A stretch of DNA of 64,000 nt from Clarireedia homoeocarpa (Eukaryota > Ascomycota > Leotiomycetes > Helotiales > Rutstroemiaceae). The translations under genes and the position numbers were made by a program. The stretch covers positions 62,001-126,000 of the forward strand of contig LNKV01000045.1 of the NCBI GenBank assembly GCA_001465935.1, given 5' to 3'. A model generated the notes under the pieces. The model saw only the letters and a program-made list of their open reading frames with translations, ran no database searches and was not told the DNA's origin. Shown piece after piece: positions 35,433 to 47,829 of the stretch (position 1 is the stretch's first letter; the number at the start of each line of letters is the position of its first letter).

Positions 35433-35910
35433 CGCGAAAGGACTGAAATTTTTGTTGGGTGAAATATTGTTTCCAGAGAATTAAGGCGGCTAGGGAGACA
35501 GTTATAGATCTGATGAAGAAATTGAATGTGCGACTTCTTGTGTTTTCGAACTAATACAGGCTCTTGTGTAAATTTAGACAATTTCTCCCCATTGGCTTCC
35601 GCTGACGGGTTCCATTCGACTTATCTTTGCCTGCAGACTGTGCACATTCAATCTATTAACTTTAATACCCTATTTCATGTTGCATCGAGCTAAAAGCCCC
35701 CACGAGCCTTTAGTAAGAAGGCTTACCCTACGATATATCTACGCTCACAATTCCGCATTATCCTGTAACCTAACACTTGAATGCTAGTACGCGGATTCTG
35801 GTAGATCTACTACTTCATATGACGGCAACGCGAAACCGTCTTATTATCTCAAGTGTTTGAACTGTTTCTCATTACACAAATTTCTGGAATCTTTACATTG
35901 TTACTGAAAT
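35433..35910. promoter_or_regulatory. Divergent promoter between two O-methyltransferase genes
   Basis: 478 bp between the start codons of the two OMT genes. It must serve both. No clear operator seen. Confidence 0.5.
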
Positions 35911-37371
35911 ATGAGTTTGACTACAAGGAACATCGAAACGGGCGAAGGGAGCCAGCTTGAGCAGCTCGCGGAAGCAATTACTCAAAATTCCCAAATTATC
36001 AGCTCTTTCTTGCGAGAAAATAGCTTGCCTTGCCCATCTTTTGATCCAGAAGCTCCTTTGTCCGCGATTCCTACCACAGCACCTGAGCATATTGCAAATG
36101 CCAGACAAAAACTAATCGATGCCGCCATGGGAGTTTTCCAGCTGACAACTGGTCCGAGTGAATACCTGCCCCATCTTGCACTCGGTGTATGTATACAGTT
36201 TTCTCATAGTCTTACAGATAAATGAAAAATGCCCAAAGTCTGGTTCAATGCTAATCTTTTCACTAGTATCATTACCTATCTTCTCTACGCTGGCTTTCGC
36301 ATTTCAATATTTTCAGCCACGTCCCCATCACGGGATCTATCTCGTATGAGAAGCTGTCCGAAATGGCTGCCGTCTCGGTGGTTCAACTAAGAACGATTTG
36401 TCGTATGGCAATGACTAATAAGGTTCTCCGCGAGCCTGAAGCCAATCAGGTAGCCCACACGTCGATCTCGGCCTCATTCGTTCGTAATCCTATGCTGAGG
36501 GACTGGGCAATGTTTATGGCTGAGAATTCTGCAACCTGTGCTCTGAAGATGACTGATGCGGCAGTTAAATGGCCCGGAAGTACTTCCAAAATCCATACTG
36601 GCTTTAATGTTGCTTTCGATACGGACCTCCCAGTATTTGATTACTACCATGCACATCCAGTTCAAAGAGAAGAGTTCAATACATACATGCGTATGGTTAC
36701 GAATACTGATGGTCTTTCTTTACGACATTTACTCAATGGTTTTCATTGGAAGGAACTAGGCCAAGCGACTGTAGTAGATGTGAGTATTACTTGTAGTTTT
36801 TATTTCGTGGATGATTGAGCTAATGTGTTTCTTCTCACGGAATCAGGTAGGCGGATCTACGGGAAATGCTTGCATTACACTCGCTAAAACATATGAAGAT
36901 CTGAAATTTATTGTCCAGGATTCTCCAGAAGTAGTGAAAACGGCAAAGTCTCTTATGGATAAACATCCAACTGTTGCCGAGAGGATATCTTTTCAAGGAC
37001 ATGATTTTTTCACGCAACAGCCAATTGAAGGAGCAGATGTTTATCTTTTACGGATGATTCTACATGACTGGCAGACAGTTGATGCTTCCAAAATCTTGAG
37101 ACAGCTTATCCCTGCTCTCAAGACAAGCTCATCAAGAATTTTGATCATGGACGTAGTCCTGCCCAAACCAGGGTCACTCCCAGCCACCGAAGAAGCACTG
37201 TTTCGAGCAAGAGACATGACGATGCTGCAGTCCTTCAATAGTTGTGAGAGGGATCTCAGAGACTGGGAAGATCTGGTGACACATGCGGATGAGCGATTTC
37301 AGATTGTCAATGTGGTTAGGCCACAAGGTAGCCTCATGTCGTTGATTGAGATTGCTTTACGGGAAGCATGA
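35911..37371 (+). CDS. O-methyltransferase, COMT-like (second of a divergent pair)
   Basis: Exons 35911-36186, 36267-36779, 36847-37371 (437 aa). Introns GTATGT/ACTAG and GTGAGT/TCAG are phase 0. The exon 2 opening YHYLSSLRWLSHFNIFSHVPITGSISYEKLSEM is the N-terminal winged-helix region; the second intron again interrupts VVDVGGSTGN, as in the neighbouring OMT. The active-site segment is ILHDWQTVDASKIL with His about 335, then ILIMDVVLPKPG. Intron positions match the first OMT, so the pair probably arose by an old duplication, but the proteins are now quite different. Two OMTs predict a doubly methylated or alternately methylated product. Confidence 0.9.
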
Positions 37372-38180
37372 GTGCATTATCTGTAACTTTTTTATTGCTT
37401 ACGCTAGTGTATCGTTGCCCGCTTCTCTGCACCTTGGTTTTATTGCATATTGCTTGACTAGGAAGCGGAATATGATTGTCCATCGTTTTCCATCTAAGAA
37501 AATTTCTTACTTGGCGTGCATAATAAGCTATACAGTAAATGATAGTAGCACCGAGCCTATTTCACGTGTGTTGTTCCGATAAGCTCATGTAGGAGTCCTG
37601 TAAATCAATGCCTCTTACGTTGTGGTTCTTAAAATCTCTACTATCCACGTATCGGAGACTTGTAGGGTAAAAACACTGGGGGCTTGTTTGTGTCAGCTAG
37701 CAATCAGCAGTGTTACAGCATATTTTTAATGCAAGAAGACCCGATGTCACAGCCGTCGAAAAAGGCGGTGTCTCCAGCGCTGCTGAACGATTGGCAATTA
37801 TATATCCTATAATTTATTAGATTGTACATATAATGCTACCATGGGTGTTTCCGAAGATGCTTTAGAAAGACGCCGTGTCACTTGATCATAGAAAGAGAAC
37901 GACCACTACAAGCGAACCGATTGAGTTGAATTCTTGTCTCAACCCGGCAACCGTACAATGCAGAAGTATAATCAACGAAAACACATGGTTACAGTGAGAC
38001 TGATCGTATACTCCAAGTTCTCAATCACACCTAGTCCTTCACCAACTGCTTGTTCCACCAATCTTCTTGCGGCCATAACCATTTCAACTATTGGAGGTTG
38101 AACTTCCATGGTAATCATTATACTGCAATCTTAATATACCATTTTTTTCATCGTGAACACGGAAAAGAGACAAAACAATC
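37372..38180. other. Intergenic stretch before the P450 gene
   Basis: About 0.8 kb, no gene recognised. Contains the P450 promoter. Confidence 0.5.
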
Positions 38181-40048
38181 ATGACAGCAATAATATCCTT
38201 AGCATGCGTAGTGAGCTTCATGTTCACTAGACTTTCAGCGTGTATTTGGCTAATTTTTCTCTTCTAGATTACCGGTCTTGTGGGTTTTTTTATCTACCAA
38301 TACTGGTTTCACCCACTGGCACATATTCCAGGACCGTTTGTTGCGAGATTTCTTCCAGTAAGTCTACTTCTTTGCAGTGGACTCATAGCCATCAACTAAC
38401 TCAAGATAGTGGATTAAGGTTAAGTCCATCCTTCACAAAAGAATGAACCAAACCAAGAAGGAACTACACGAAACTTATGGTTTGCTCACTTTACTCGTGC
38501 ATCTTTTCATTGACTGACAATGCTGTGGGAATCAGGACCAGTCGTGCGCGTCGCACCAAGCGAGGTTTCCTTTACAACTCCAAGTTCTTTCGATACCATC
38601 TATGGTACCCCAGGAGACGCGGTATTTGAGATAAATGGAGCAATCAAAGGATTGATTGGTACGGTAGGAAATCTTCAAAACAGCGTGTCCAACATTGTTC
38701 GAAAAGAAGATAGGCAGGAACTTAGAGTTCTCATAACATCAACCTTGACAGAACTGTCCCGAGGAACAGGGGAAGAGCTTTTGCATGGCACCTTTTGGGA
38801 GATACTGAAAAAACATAACATTGGAAAGAACGAAGAGAAACTCCGTCTTGATGAGTTATTGTCAGAAATTACGTGGGTATACGGGTCCCGTTTGGCTCTG
38901 GGTATTACATCAAAAATAGAAGATTGTGAGTGCAACTAAATTGTCATTTACCATAGCTGCCTCGATATTTTGTTGACTTTTAACTCTACTTATAGTGAGC
39001 ATGAGAGATCATGTTGATTGGTTAGACCGGTTTTTTTGTTATATCGAGTACTGGCTCTGTTTTGTCGGTCGGAGAACTGCTCAAGCCTATATGAAGTGGC
39101 TTTTTAAGTCCTACCAAGTTGTTTGCTTTTTCACTGGCCAGGAAACCAATGTTCCTCCGGCTATGGATTACACTGTCTTCTCCAAAGAAATAATCTCGGA
39201 ATACCCTGTCAATCACTTGATTAAACTTCGAGAAGCGGTTAAAAAAACAAAAGGTGGATTGTATTTGAATGACTCAATTCTGAGGCAAAATGCCATTATA
39301 ACGTGGTGAGTTTCGTCGTGCTACCACCGCCTGTTCCAAGTGAGATTGCCCACTAATGACTCTCCTTTTATTGACAGGATTAGTATTTGGGGTTCATCTC
39401 ATCTACCACTCATGGCCACCTTTTACTACATTCTTCAACACCCTAGGTGTTTACAGAAGTTGGAGGAGGAGATAATAGCAGCTTGCAAGACAGTGGATGA
39501 TGTCAATGACAAAGAGCTCGCGTGCCTCGAATATCTGAATGCATGTATAAATGAAAGTCTAAGGCTGGCCGGACCCTTTACGTCGGGAATTTTACAACGC
39601 GTGAGCCGTGGAGCATTTGTGGACGGAATATATATCCCAGAAGGGGTGAGTATTATTCATTACGACTTTCATCAAGTTTCCTTCCGTATTCTAAATTTCT
39701 AATCATGGAAACCAGTTTGCCGTTAGCACTGACACTTATGTTATGGCTCGATCCAAATTGTATTGGAGAAAACCAGAAGAGTTCATTCCCGAGCGATGGC
39801 TCGAGCAATTTCCAGAAGATAACCAGAAAGCATCTCGTCCATTTCTCATTGGAACCCGCGCATGCCCTGGCCGCCATTTGGCTTTGCAGATGTTTCGACT
39901 TCTACTGGCTAAGATGATATACTCTTACAAACTGGATCTGATCAATAAGGAGTTTGATATAGACAAGGAGTGCGAGGAGTCCTTTTTCTGGACAGGTCTT
40001 AAGATGAATGTGCGGATCGAGCCGCGCTTCAAGGTAGCCGCGGTATGA
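38181..40048 (+). CDS. Cytochrome P450 with an atypical I-helix
   Basis: Seven exons: 38181-38210, 38268-38357, 38410-38479, 38536-38925, 38996-39305, 39378-39645, 39716-40048 (496 aa, phases consistent). A short N-terminal membrane anchor continues into FIYQYWFHPLAHIPGPF. The heme loop FLIGTRACPGRHLAL has Cys436, the PERW motif is FIPERW, and the ExxR motif is NESLRL. The oxygen-activation site, normally AG(S)(D/E)TT, reads WISIWGSSHLPLMATFYY (about 297-314), without the acid or Thr. The C-helix to F-helix region (about 85-200) is also poorly conserved. It may be an oxidase working without the usual proton relay, or a declining gene. It is oriented with the second OMT in the polyketide cluster. 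Confidence 0.85.
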
Positions 40049-41121
40049 ATGATACGATATATGCCACGCACTAATACTGCATAATATTTGGCTGTTAATC
40101 AAAGATGGAGATAGAAAGTAAAGTTATCTCATGTGTTTTATTCAAAGATAACTCCAATGTGATACGTGATCCTGTGCACACCATGATTTCTACTTCATGG
40201 GTCTCTCAACATGAGAATATTTCCAGTCATCGCTATATCTTCATTTACAACCTATTCACCTATGTTTTCTCCCAGACCAAGCAACGATGGAGCCTGAAAA
40301 TTTAGTTGAATTTCCTAGTGCGGCGGAAGTTTATGGTCACCTAAGCGTCGAGGTGATAAGATATTTGGCCCAGAAACGACACTAGTTGCGTGGCTCAGTC
40401 GCTATATCGTAACAAGTCGGCAGTCATTGAGCCATTTACTTGACCTTGGGACTGAGATAATCCGGGAATTCAAGTACGAGCTTGATCCATTCTAAATTGT
40501 CATCTTTGTAGAGTTATAATTTACACTGTTACTTTATTCAATTCTTGTCACGGAAGCTTATCATATCGGCAATCATGTGGGTACTACTATAAAACAAGAC
40601 TGAAGACGATCCGTGCACGCTTACTGTATTTCAACGTCGGTACTTCTTGATCGCTCTCCATTGATAAAATCGTTCTCCATTGATAAAAATGCATCTCTCA
40701 CAGTTCCAGCTCAAAATTACAGCATCCATGGCTCACTCTCAATTGAATCAGCTTGAATGAGGATTTCGCTGCTTATAGATCGAGGCACTCAGATTCCGGC
40801 CCGTTCGGTAGCATATCACGTGCTGTCCTGTTCCTCCCCTCATTTCATTGTGGTACTTGTGCTGGTTTGAAGAACTCGAATTGCATCGAGCTGTGCACTT
40901 CCAAGAATAGCCTGCGTGGGTTGATGCAATACTTTTGTGAATAAGGAACTTCAGATCGGTCTTCATTTCCGCAAGCACATTTGTCAAAGCGTGGTGGTAT
41001 TGGTGTACTATTTCGTTACCACAAATCTCTTGTAAAAAGCTTCCATCCAAACCGCGTTTTTTGGTCCTATTCTCTGACAAAATTATATCTCCGGTCTATA
41101 AGATACATCTTGTTATTCAGC
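40049..41121. other. Intergenic stretch between P450 and regulator
   Basis: About 1.1 kb without a recognisable gene. It may mark the right edge of the cluster, or hold the regulator's promoter. Confidence 0.45.
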
Positions 41122-44100
41122 ATGCGACCACTTCGCTCTCACGCCAATCCAGATACCCGGTTGTCCTCTCCAGCTTCACACCTACCAAAACGCAGAAGAA
41201 ATGGCCACCTTCCCTCTTGTGAGCCATGTCGCAAGGGGAAACTAGCTTGCGATCATCAGCTACCATTTTGCGGGAGATGTGTGAGGAGGGGCTTGGCTGG
41301 TGGGGTAGAAAAGGAGCAAGGGGTGGGAGTGGGAGACGAAGGGAAAGATGAAAGAACGACATGCGTGTATATCGACGCACCGATGACGAGGAAGGTTAGA
41401 ATAGGCGACGATAGAGCCAGAGCTGATTATCGTACGCAGATAACAGAAGATGAACAGCACGAAGCGGGTGGTGAGCAAAGCGGAGATCAAGAAGAAGTAA
41501 GCCATCAGACTGAAACAATAGAAATGTCCTCAGATAGAAGGAGAGTTAGACCACGTTCGGAATATATGGAAAAGCAGAATAAAACCCGGGAACGGAATTG
41601 TGAGGTTCGGACAGACAATTTGGAGGAAAGTAGAGCAGAGGTCAACGCGGGAGGAAACAACAATAGAAATCAAACAACGCATAACACAGGCAGGAATGAA
41701 GTAATATCGGACAGCAAGCAAGCAAATATGAGTACGCGCTCTGAAGTACACGGACGAGCAAGGCCAAAAGGAACCCAATATTCTGCCTCCGGCAACACTA
41801 GAAGTCAAGTTCAAAGCTCGAGCATCAATATAGGAGGCAGTGCGGACGTCGACACGACCAGAGCATCTTCGGATTCTCGTCTAGGTACGGAAAATGAAGT
41901 CACTACGATTCCAACCTCCCAGCATATATCCTCAAACACGATCCTCAGAGGACCAGCAATATCGGAAGCAACTCAACCTAAGCCATTATCACCTACACCA
42001 CACGCATCCAGAGACTGGAAAACAGCCAATTATTCACAAAGCGCACGATACTGGGGTCCAACGAGTTTTAAAACTGTTTTTGAGAAGTTTGTGGAAGGCC
42101 CGCGGGGTGGCGCTAGTACACTTGGTGGGGTAGGCGTTACATTGAATAGAAAACGGCTGGGACGAACAAGGGTTGGCGGTAAGGCAAAGGGAGAAGTGGT
42201 GGGAAAGGAGGAGGAGAGGGATGAAACGAACCAGGATGTCGAAGATATATTGAAGATTGGCGAGGAGAGAAGGAAAAATCCTAGTTCCTGGCCTTTTGGA
42301 CAGCCACTTGTGAGTTTTGGCAGCTTCCTTGTGTTTTCTCATTGTTTTTCTGCTGCTTAATGAGCGCAACATAAAACGTCACTAACAACCACCAGCTAGG
42401 TCGAAACCGCCCAACAGCATACAATGTCCGTGTCGAAATGATCACTAAAGCTCTTTACAACATCCCCTCATTCTCAACCTGCAACGTGCTTCTAACCCGC
42501 TACTCGTACATGATCGATTCTTTCCTTCCCGAACCATTGATCCGTCACTGCATAAATACACTTTTCTCGACTTTTTCCGCCTCCCTCTCCTCGCCACGTA
42601 CCCCCGAATCCCTTGCTCCACTCATCGAAGCTCTCCTCCTCAATGAAGAAACTCCCCTTCCTCCTTCTCCAGATGAGGGTCTTGCCTGGCTCAATACTTT
42701 CAATGGTCCTAATATCCGTTTCGAGATGTTGGGTTTGTTATTCTGCTGGTTTGGTCGAGGATATCTTTCATGGGAAGATGATCATCCGCTTCTGAAGGAG
42801 AAAAATGACGGATTAAGGGGTGAAGCTGCAGATATGGATAGAAGACAGAGAGCTTGGAGAATGAATGAATGTGCAGATGTTTGTGGGAAAATGTGCGATT
42901 ATTCGGATACGATCAATGAGATTGTGGTGGCGTTTCGAATTTCGATTTTGGTTTTGGAGAGTACGGTTATTGGGGATGAATGTGAGTTCGTTTCTCTCCA
43001 TTTCCAACCTTTTTATTCATGTACAACTTTCATGCCTTGATATGGGAAATGAGAAAGCTTCTCTGATGCCATGGGGCTTTTCAACTGAGCAACAGCATCA
43101 GGAACAATGACCGACTGTCAGTTGGCAATCCAAGTTATCCCTCTTCGGGGAACTAAATGACTATATTTTGTTGCATTTATATGAGACATGGAGAGGATAT
43201 ACCTAACGGACATCCTCATGACTTTTCTTCCCTATCTTGCATTTCATCTTCCGCTGATATCGAAACATATCTTCTCAACGCACATTCTTTGTTACATGTC
43301 CTCTCATTTCCTTCTCCTCTTACCCCACTTTTGCTCATTTTCTTTACAATTTGGGATATTCAGATAACGCTAACATACATACACCACCATCAAAGCCTAC
43401 TCCAACCATCACCGCCATAGCTCCATGATCACTGTCGCCATTGCTGCCGGTCTACACCGACTTCCTCTAATCCCTCCAACACAAGTCACCACTGCGTCCG
43501 AATTCAAGCGTCGTATCTTCAACAGCGTCTACAATATGGACAAGTGTCATTCTTGTCTGAACGGTACTCCACCTGGTATTTCTCGCAAATACTGTCGCAT
43601 CTACCCCGCACTGGATTTATCAGACCAAGAACTCTTTCTTCCCAGAAAAGAGATGCAGAGGGTGATACAAGAGGGATTGGATGGAGATGGCTGGAATATT
43701 AAGGGGGAAATTCATGCGGCGACTTGGATGAGAGTTGCTTTGGAGCTGCATAAGGTTAAGGAGGAGATTTTGGAATTGGCATTAGGGGTGGATGTTAAGG
43801 TTGGCTGGGAGATGATTAGGTGATTTTTGATTTCTTTTTGATTCCTCCTTCGTCAATTTGTTTGCGTGTCTTGGAAATTGAGGGCGACGGTACCCTAATT
43901 TCGTCAGGACGATGAGCCAGTCAGCGGCTTGTTGGGTCAACCGGTCGCCGGGCATATGGCTATTGGAGTTTACCAAACGACATTGTTCCTGCAGTATGGA
44001 ACCAACCACTGGGTAGTACCCTGAGAGTCTAAAATTTCCGAGGTAAGACATCGGTCTGTAGTCAATTCGATCTAGAGTCGAAGTAGTCCGTTATTTCTCT

Positions 44101-46563
44101 TTATGTTTGAATCATTCTCCCGCGAAGAGAGTTTTCTCTGAATTTTTTTGTTGAATATAGATCTCCGTGTAAATGCGATGCCTCGAGTCTCAAGCACATG
44201 CATTGGCCCCGCATGATTCATCCTTTAGCACTCTCTTTCCCGTCGCAGCGTCCCATGTATTTCTGGCTCTCTCGTCGCTTATCCGTTTGAATCCTGTTCT
44301 ATTCCACCTGTTTACTCCCCTCCAACTTTTCACTTTCGTACTGTTTCCCTTCATCATTCCATCACACATCTCCGTCTCTCCATCCCAGATTCAACCACCA
44401 GGCCGCTAACCTCCCCCTTCTCCCAGCTCCCTCCACCAGCGTAACCAGCAGATCCACCTCTCCCGCCCCCCTCAATTCCGCCTCCCCACCCACCCCCTCT
44501 CCCATGTCTCCCCAGCTTCCTCTTCACCTCCATCCAATCAACCGAAAGGCCTCCTACTCTTCATCCGCCTCGCCTCCGAGCTCGAAACCCTGCAAAACAC
44601 ATTCCTCCTTCACCGACTGGCCGTCGCAAATACAAATTCAACATCTCTAACCGCAGAGCAGAGTAACACTGCAAGACAAGGACTGTATGATACGGCGAAG
44701 AGGATGTTGGAGCTGGTTTTGGCGTTTTGGGAATGGAGGGATGGGCTGAGGGGTTTGGAATGGTGTTTCGATTGGTTTGTGAGTTGTTTTTTTCTTTGCT
44801 ACTTTGTTTTCTTTGGTTTGAGTTATTTTACGTGATTTGCTGTTTTTCTTTTATGTTTGGCCTTTTATTCCGAGTTGGACAGTGCTAGTGGTGTTAGTGT
44901 TGGATGGGATAGAGGTTTGTGTGAATAGGAGCTCTACTTCTTTTCTTGGCATATTCAAGGAGGGAAAGCGGGCAAGATACTCGATGTTGGATGCGCTCGA
45001 TACACTATAGACTTCTCTACTTGTCTTCTTCAAAACTCTTCCAAACTCACTAACTGACCAACTATCGACCCTCATTAGGTAACAGACTCTGGTGTCCCCG
45101 CTGCGGGAATCATCTGCGTAGAACTTCTCAAATCATCAACTTCAACGTCAACCTCAGCGAGCAAACCTTCTTCTTCTTATAATAATAAACAGCACCATTC
45201 GCCTTCACATTTATCTCCAAGTCGACCACCAGGACCAGCAATAACGACAACAACAGCAGCACCAGGGAAAACATTCACATTCTCCAAATCAGAAGCAATC
45301 CAGAAACTAACCCTTTTCCATGCATTTCTCGGTTGGATCAGACAGACGGATGGGAATTATGCATTGTTGAGACGAGTTAGGGGGGTTGTAGGGCGGTGAG
45401 TTTCCTTTTTCAATTTCTTCCTTTTTCTTTGGGGGATTGTTTTTCTACTTTTGGGTGGGAGGGAGTGAGGAGGGGTTTACACGAATCTCATTTGGATTCT
45501 ACAAGGAGGGGAGGAAGCAGCTCGATTTTATTTGATTTAATTTTTTTGGGGTTTTCTTCTTTGGGCATTCAAGTATTGGAATGGAATGAATTGGGATTAA
45601 TTGGAATCGCAATAAACAAGCACACCAGCTAACAATGTATTCGTTTCCCTCCTCATCAGCGTTCTGACTTTCGTTCTTGATGGTGGTTCAGCACAGGCAC
45701 AGGCACAGGCAAAAGCGCAAAGCAAAAGAAAAGCGCAAGTGAGGAGTCAAAAGCGTAGCCTGGATACATCTAGTACGGGGAACGCAGCGGAGACAGAGAT
45801 TCAAAATCCCGGGATGGAAAATAAAGAAGGGGAGGGGGCAGGACGGGGTAAAAGAGTTAGAAGGGAGGATGGTGGGAAGGAGAAAGAAGGACAAGGTGAA
45901 GAGGAGGAGGAGGGTGAGAAAGAGGGAGTGGCGGATGAAGAGGGTGGTGATGATGATGGATTTCCTACCGTGCGGGCGGGGAGTGATGGGCAAGGAGGTC
46001 GTCAAGCATGTGGTGATGGTAATGCAAATGCAAACGCAAGTGCCGAAAATCGCGAAGCAGGAAATCGTACTGCGAAGGAAATTGACCCTCCTCCAGCAGC
46101 GGTAGTGGCAATATCGTCCTCGTCGGCCTCATCGGGTATATATAACAATTTCGGCACAAATGATATGAATACGCATATCCATACGAGTAGCTTTATGGAT
46201 GAGACGAATAGGGGTGGAAATGCGATTAGGAGTAGGAGTAGGGGTTTTGATAGTGCTGGTATTAGTGCTAGTGCCAATTTCAAGGAGATCAATACGGATA
46301 TACATATGGATGGGAATATGAATATACCCCCGATACAAATGCGTATGGACTCGGGATCGGGATCAGGATCGGGGTGGGAGAGTTTTAGTATTGATGATGG
46401 GTTTGGTGCGGGGATGGGGATGGATTGTATGGAGGTGGGGATGGGGATGGGGATGGGGATGGATATGGATACGAATATGGAGATTAACATCTCGGAGATG
46501 TGGGGACAAGTGGATTGGTTGAATAGTGGGGGGGATTGGATGTGGCTTGGGATGGATGAGTGA
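41122..46563 (+). CDS. Large Zn2Cys6 transcription factor; internal exon structure partly unresolved
   Basis: Clear exons: 41122-42309, 42396-42981, 43421-43819, a block ending at 44778, 45079-45395 and 45660-46563. The binuclear cluster is CEPCRKGKLACDHQLPFCGRCVRRG, followed by a linker and a last Cys in TTCVYIDAP; a basic RRRNGH precedes it. Exon 2 starts the middle homology region (YMIDSFLPEPLIRHC...FEMLGLLFCWFGRGYLSWED). 43421-43819 carries ITVAIAAGLHRLPLIPP and CLNGTPPGISRKYCRI. The 44.5-44.8 kb block reads QPKGLLLFIRLASELETLQNTFLLHRL. The acidic C-terminus has a GM repeat. Between 42982 and 43420 I find YETWRG-like coding but no valid donor, and near 44520 the reading frame shifts. Either introns are unusual, two genes are present, or the gene is damaged. 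It may regulate the cluster or be an unrelated neighbour. Confidence 0.7.
46425..46470 (+). repeat. Coding GGGATG-type hexamer repeat
   Basis: Tandem GGGATG units inside the last exon of the regulator, encoding a Gly-Met run (GMGMGMGMDMD) near the acidic C-terminus. Confidence 0.8.
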
Positions 46564-47829
46564 GTGAGTGAGTGAGGTTTGATGAAGTTTGGTTGAGGTA
46601 GTGGTGGGTATGGTGGTTTAGTTTAGTATCTGCTATGTTTTGAATGGTTTGGGCTGCGGAAGTGCAAGGGGAAGGAGAGGAGGGGAGGGGGAATTTAATT
46701 TGGACCAAGTGTTAGTAGTAGGGTAGTGAAAGAGGGGAAGAGTTGGAATTAGCTAGTATGAATAGAAAAGAAGAAGAACAAGCAGAGGCTGAGAGAGAAG
46801 ATGCGCTAGCTAATAGATTTTTTTTTCTTTTTTTGCTCATCTATCTATCCACTAATTAAATAGATAACTTCGATTTACACAATTATTATTCTTTATTTTA
46901 TTTCTCTAGTAGTTAGTTAATTAGTTTGTTATTCATATATTTTGTTTTGTTCATTGATATATTTCCATTTCCATTTTTTATTTTATACATTTACTTATAT
47001 GTATATCCTCATCTAAGATCTACCTTCCTCGTATATACTGTCATTATATTCAATTTATCTCCTCATCTCCTCATCTTATATCCTCATCCCTTTCCACCAC
47101 CACCACCACCACCCACTACAACAACAGCACCTCAAATCAGCACAGCAAAAAACCATCCATCCATCCATCCATCCATCCATCTCCCAACTTTCCTTACAAT
47201 TATAATTATAAATGCAAATGCAAATCAAGTTAAGTAAGTGGTTAACTTATACAGATCAATTCAATTCAACTCAACTCAATAACACTCACTAATTTGGATA
47301 CTATACTTTTTTTAATTTTAATATTTTTTTTTTTTTAATAATAATTTGATTTAATTTTCTCTTCTACTCTGCTCTGATACACTCTGCTCTGATACGTGCT
47401 ACTTACTCTCTATCTAGCTATCTACTCGTACTGTATCATGTCCACGTTAGTTATTCACCTACACCTACCTACCGTCTTACTTACTCACTCACTCACTTAC
47501 TCAACCCAAAAAAATATATATAGAACCCATGAATAAAATATCCCAAAAAAATAAAATAAAAGTAAAGTAAAACGCCTTTGAAATGCCCATTTGCTTCCCA
47601 ATAAATAAAATGGAGGGATGTAGCATCATATCATGATCCCACGCATACATATATATGCATAAACCCGTTCGGTTTTTTCTTCTTCTTGTTCTCATCTTTA
47701 TATTCCCACGCCAAAGCTCTTTGCTTGCTTTTCCTTCTTCTTCTTTTCCTCCTCCTCCTCCTCCTCCTTCTTCTTCTTCTATATACAAACCCCCATCTCC
47801 TCAATTCACCACCCAAACCCCCACAGCCC
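46564..47829. other. Convergent 3' intergenic stretch with simple repeats
   Basis: About 1.3 kb. Contains CCAT copies near 47154-47181 and CTC/TTC-rich tracts near 47738-47780. No gene recognised. Confidence 0.5.
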
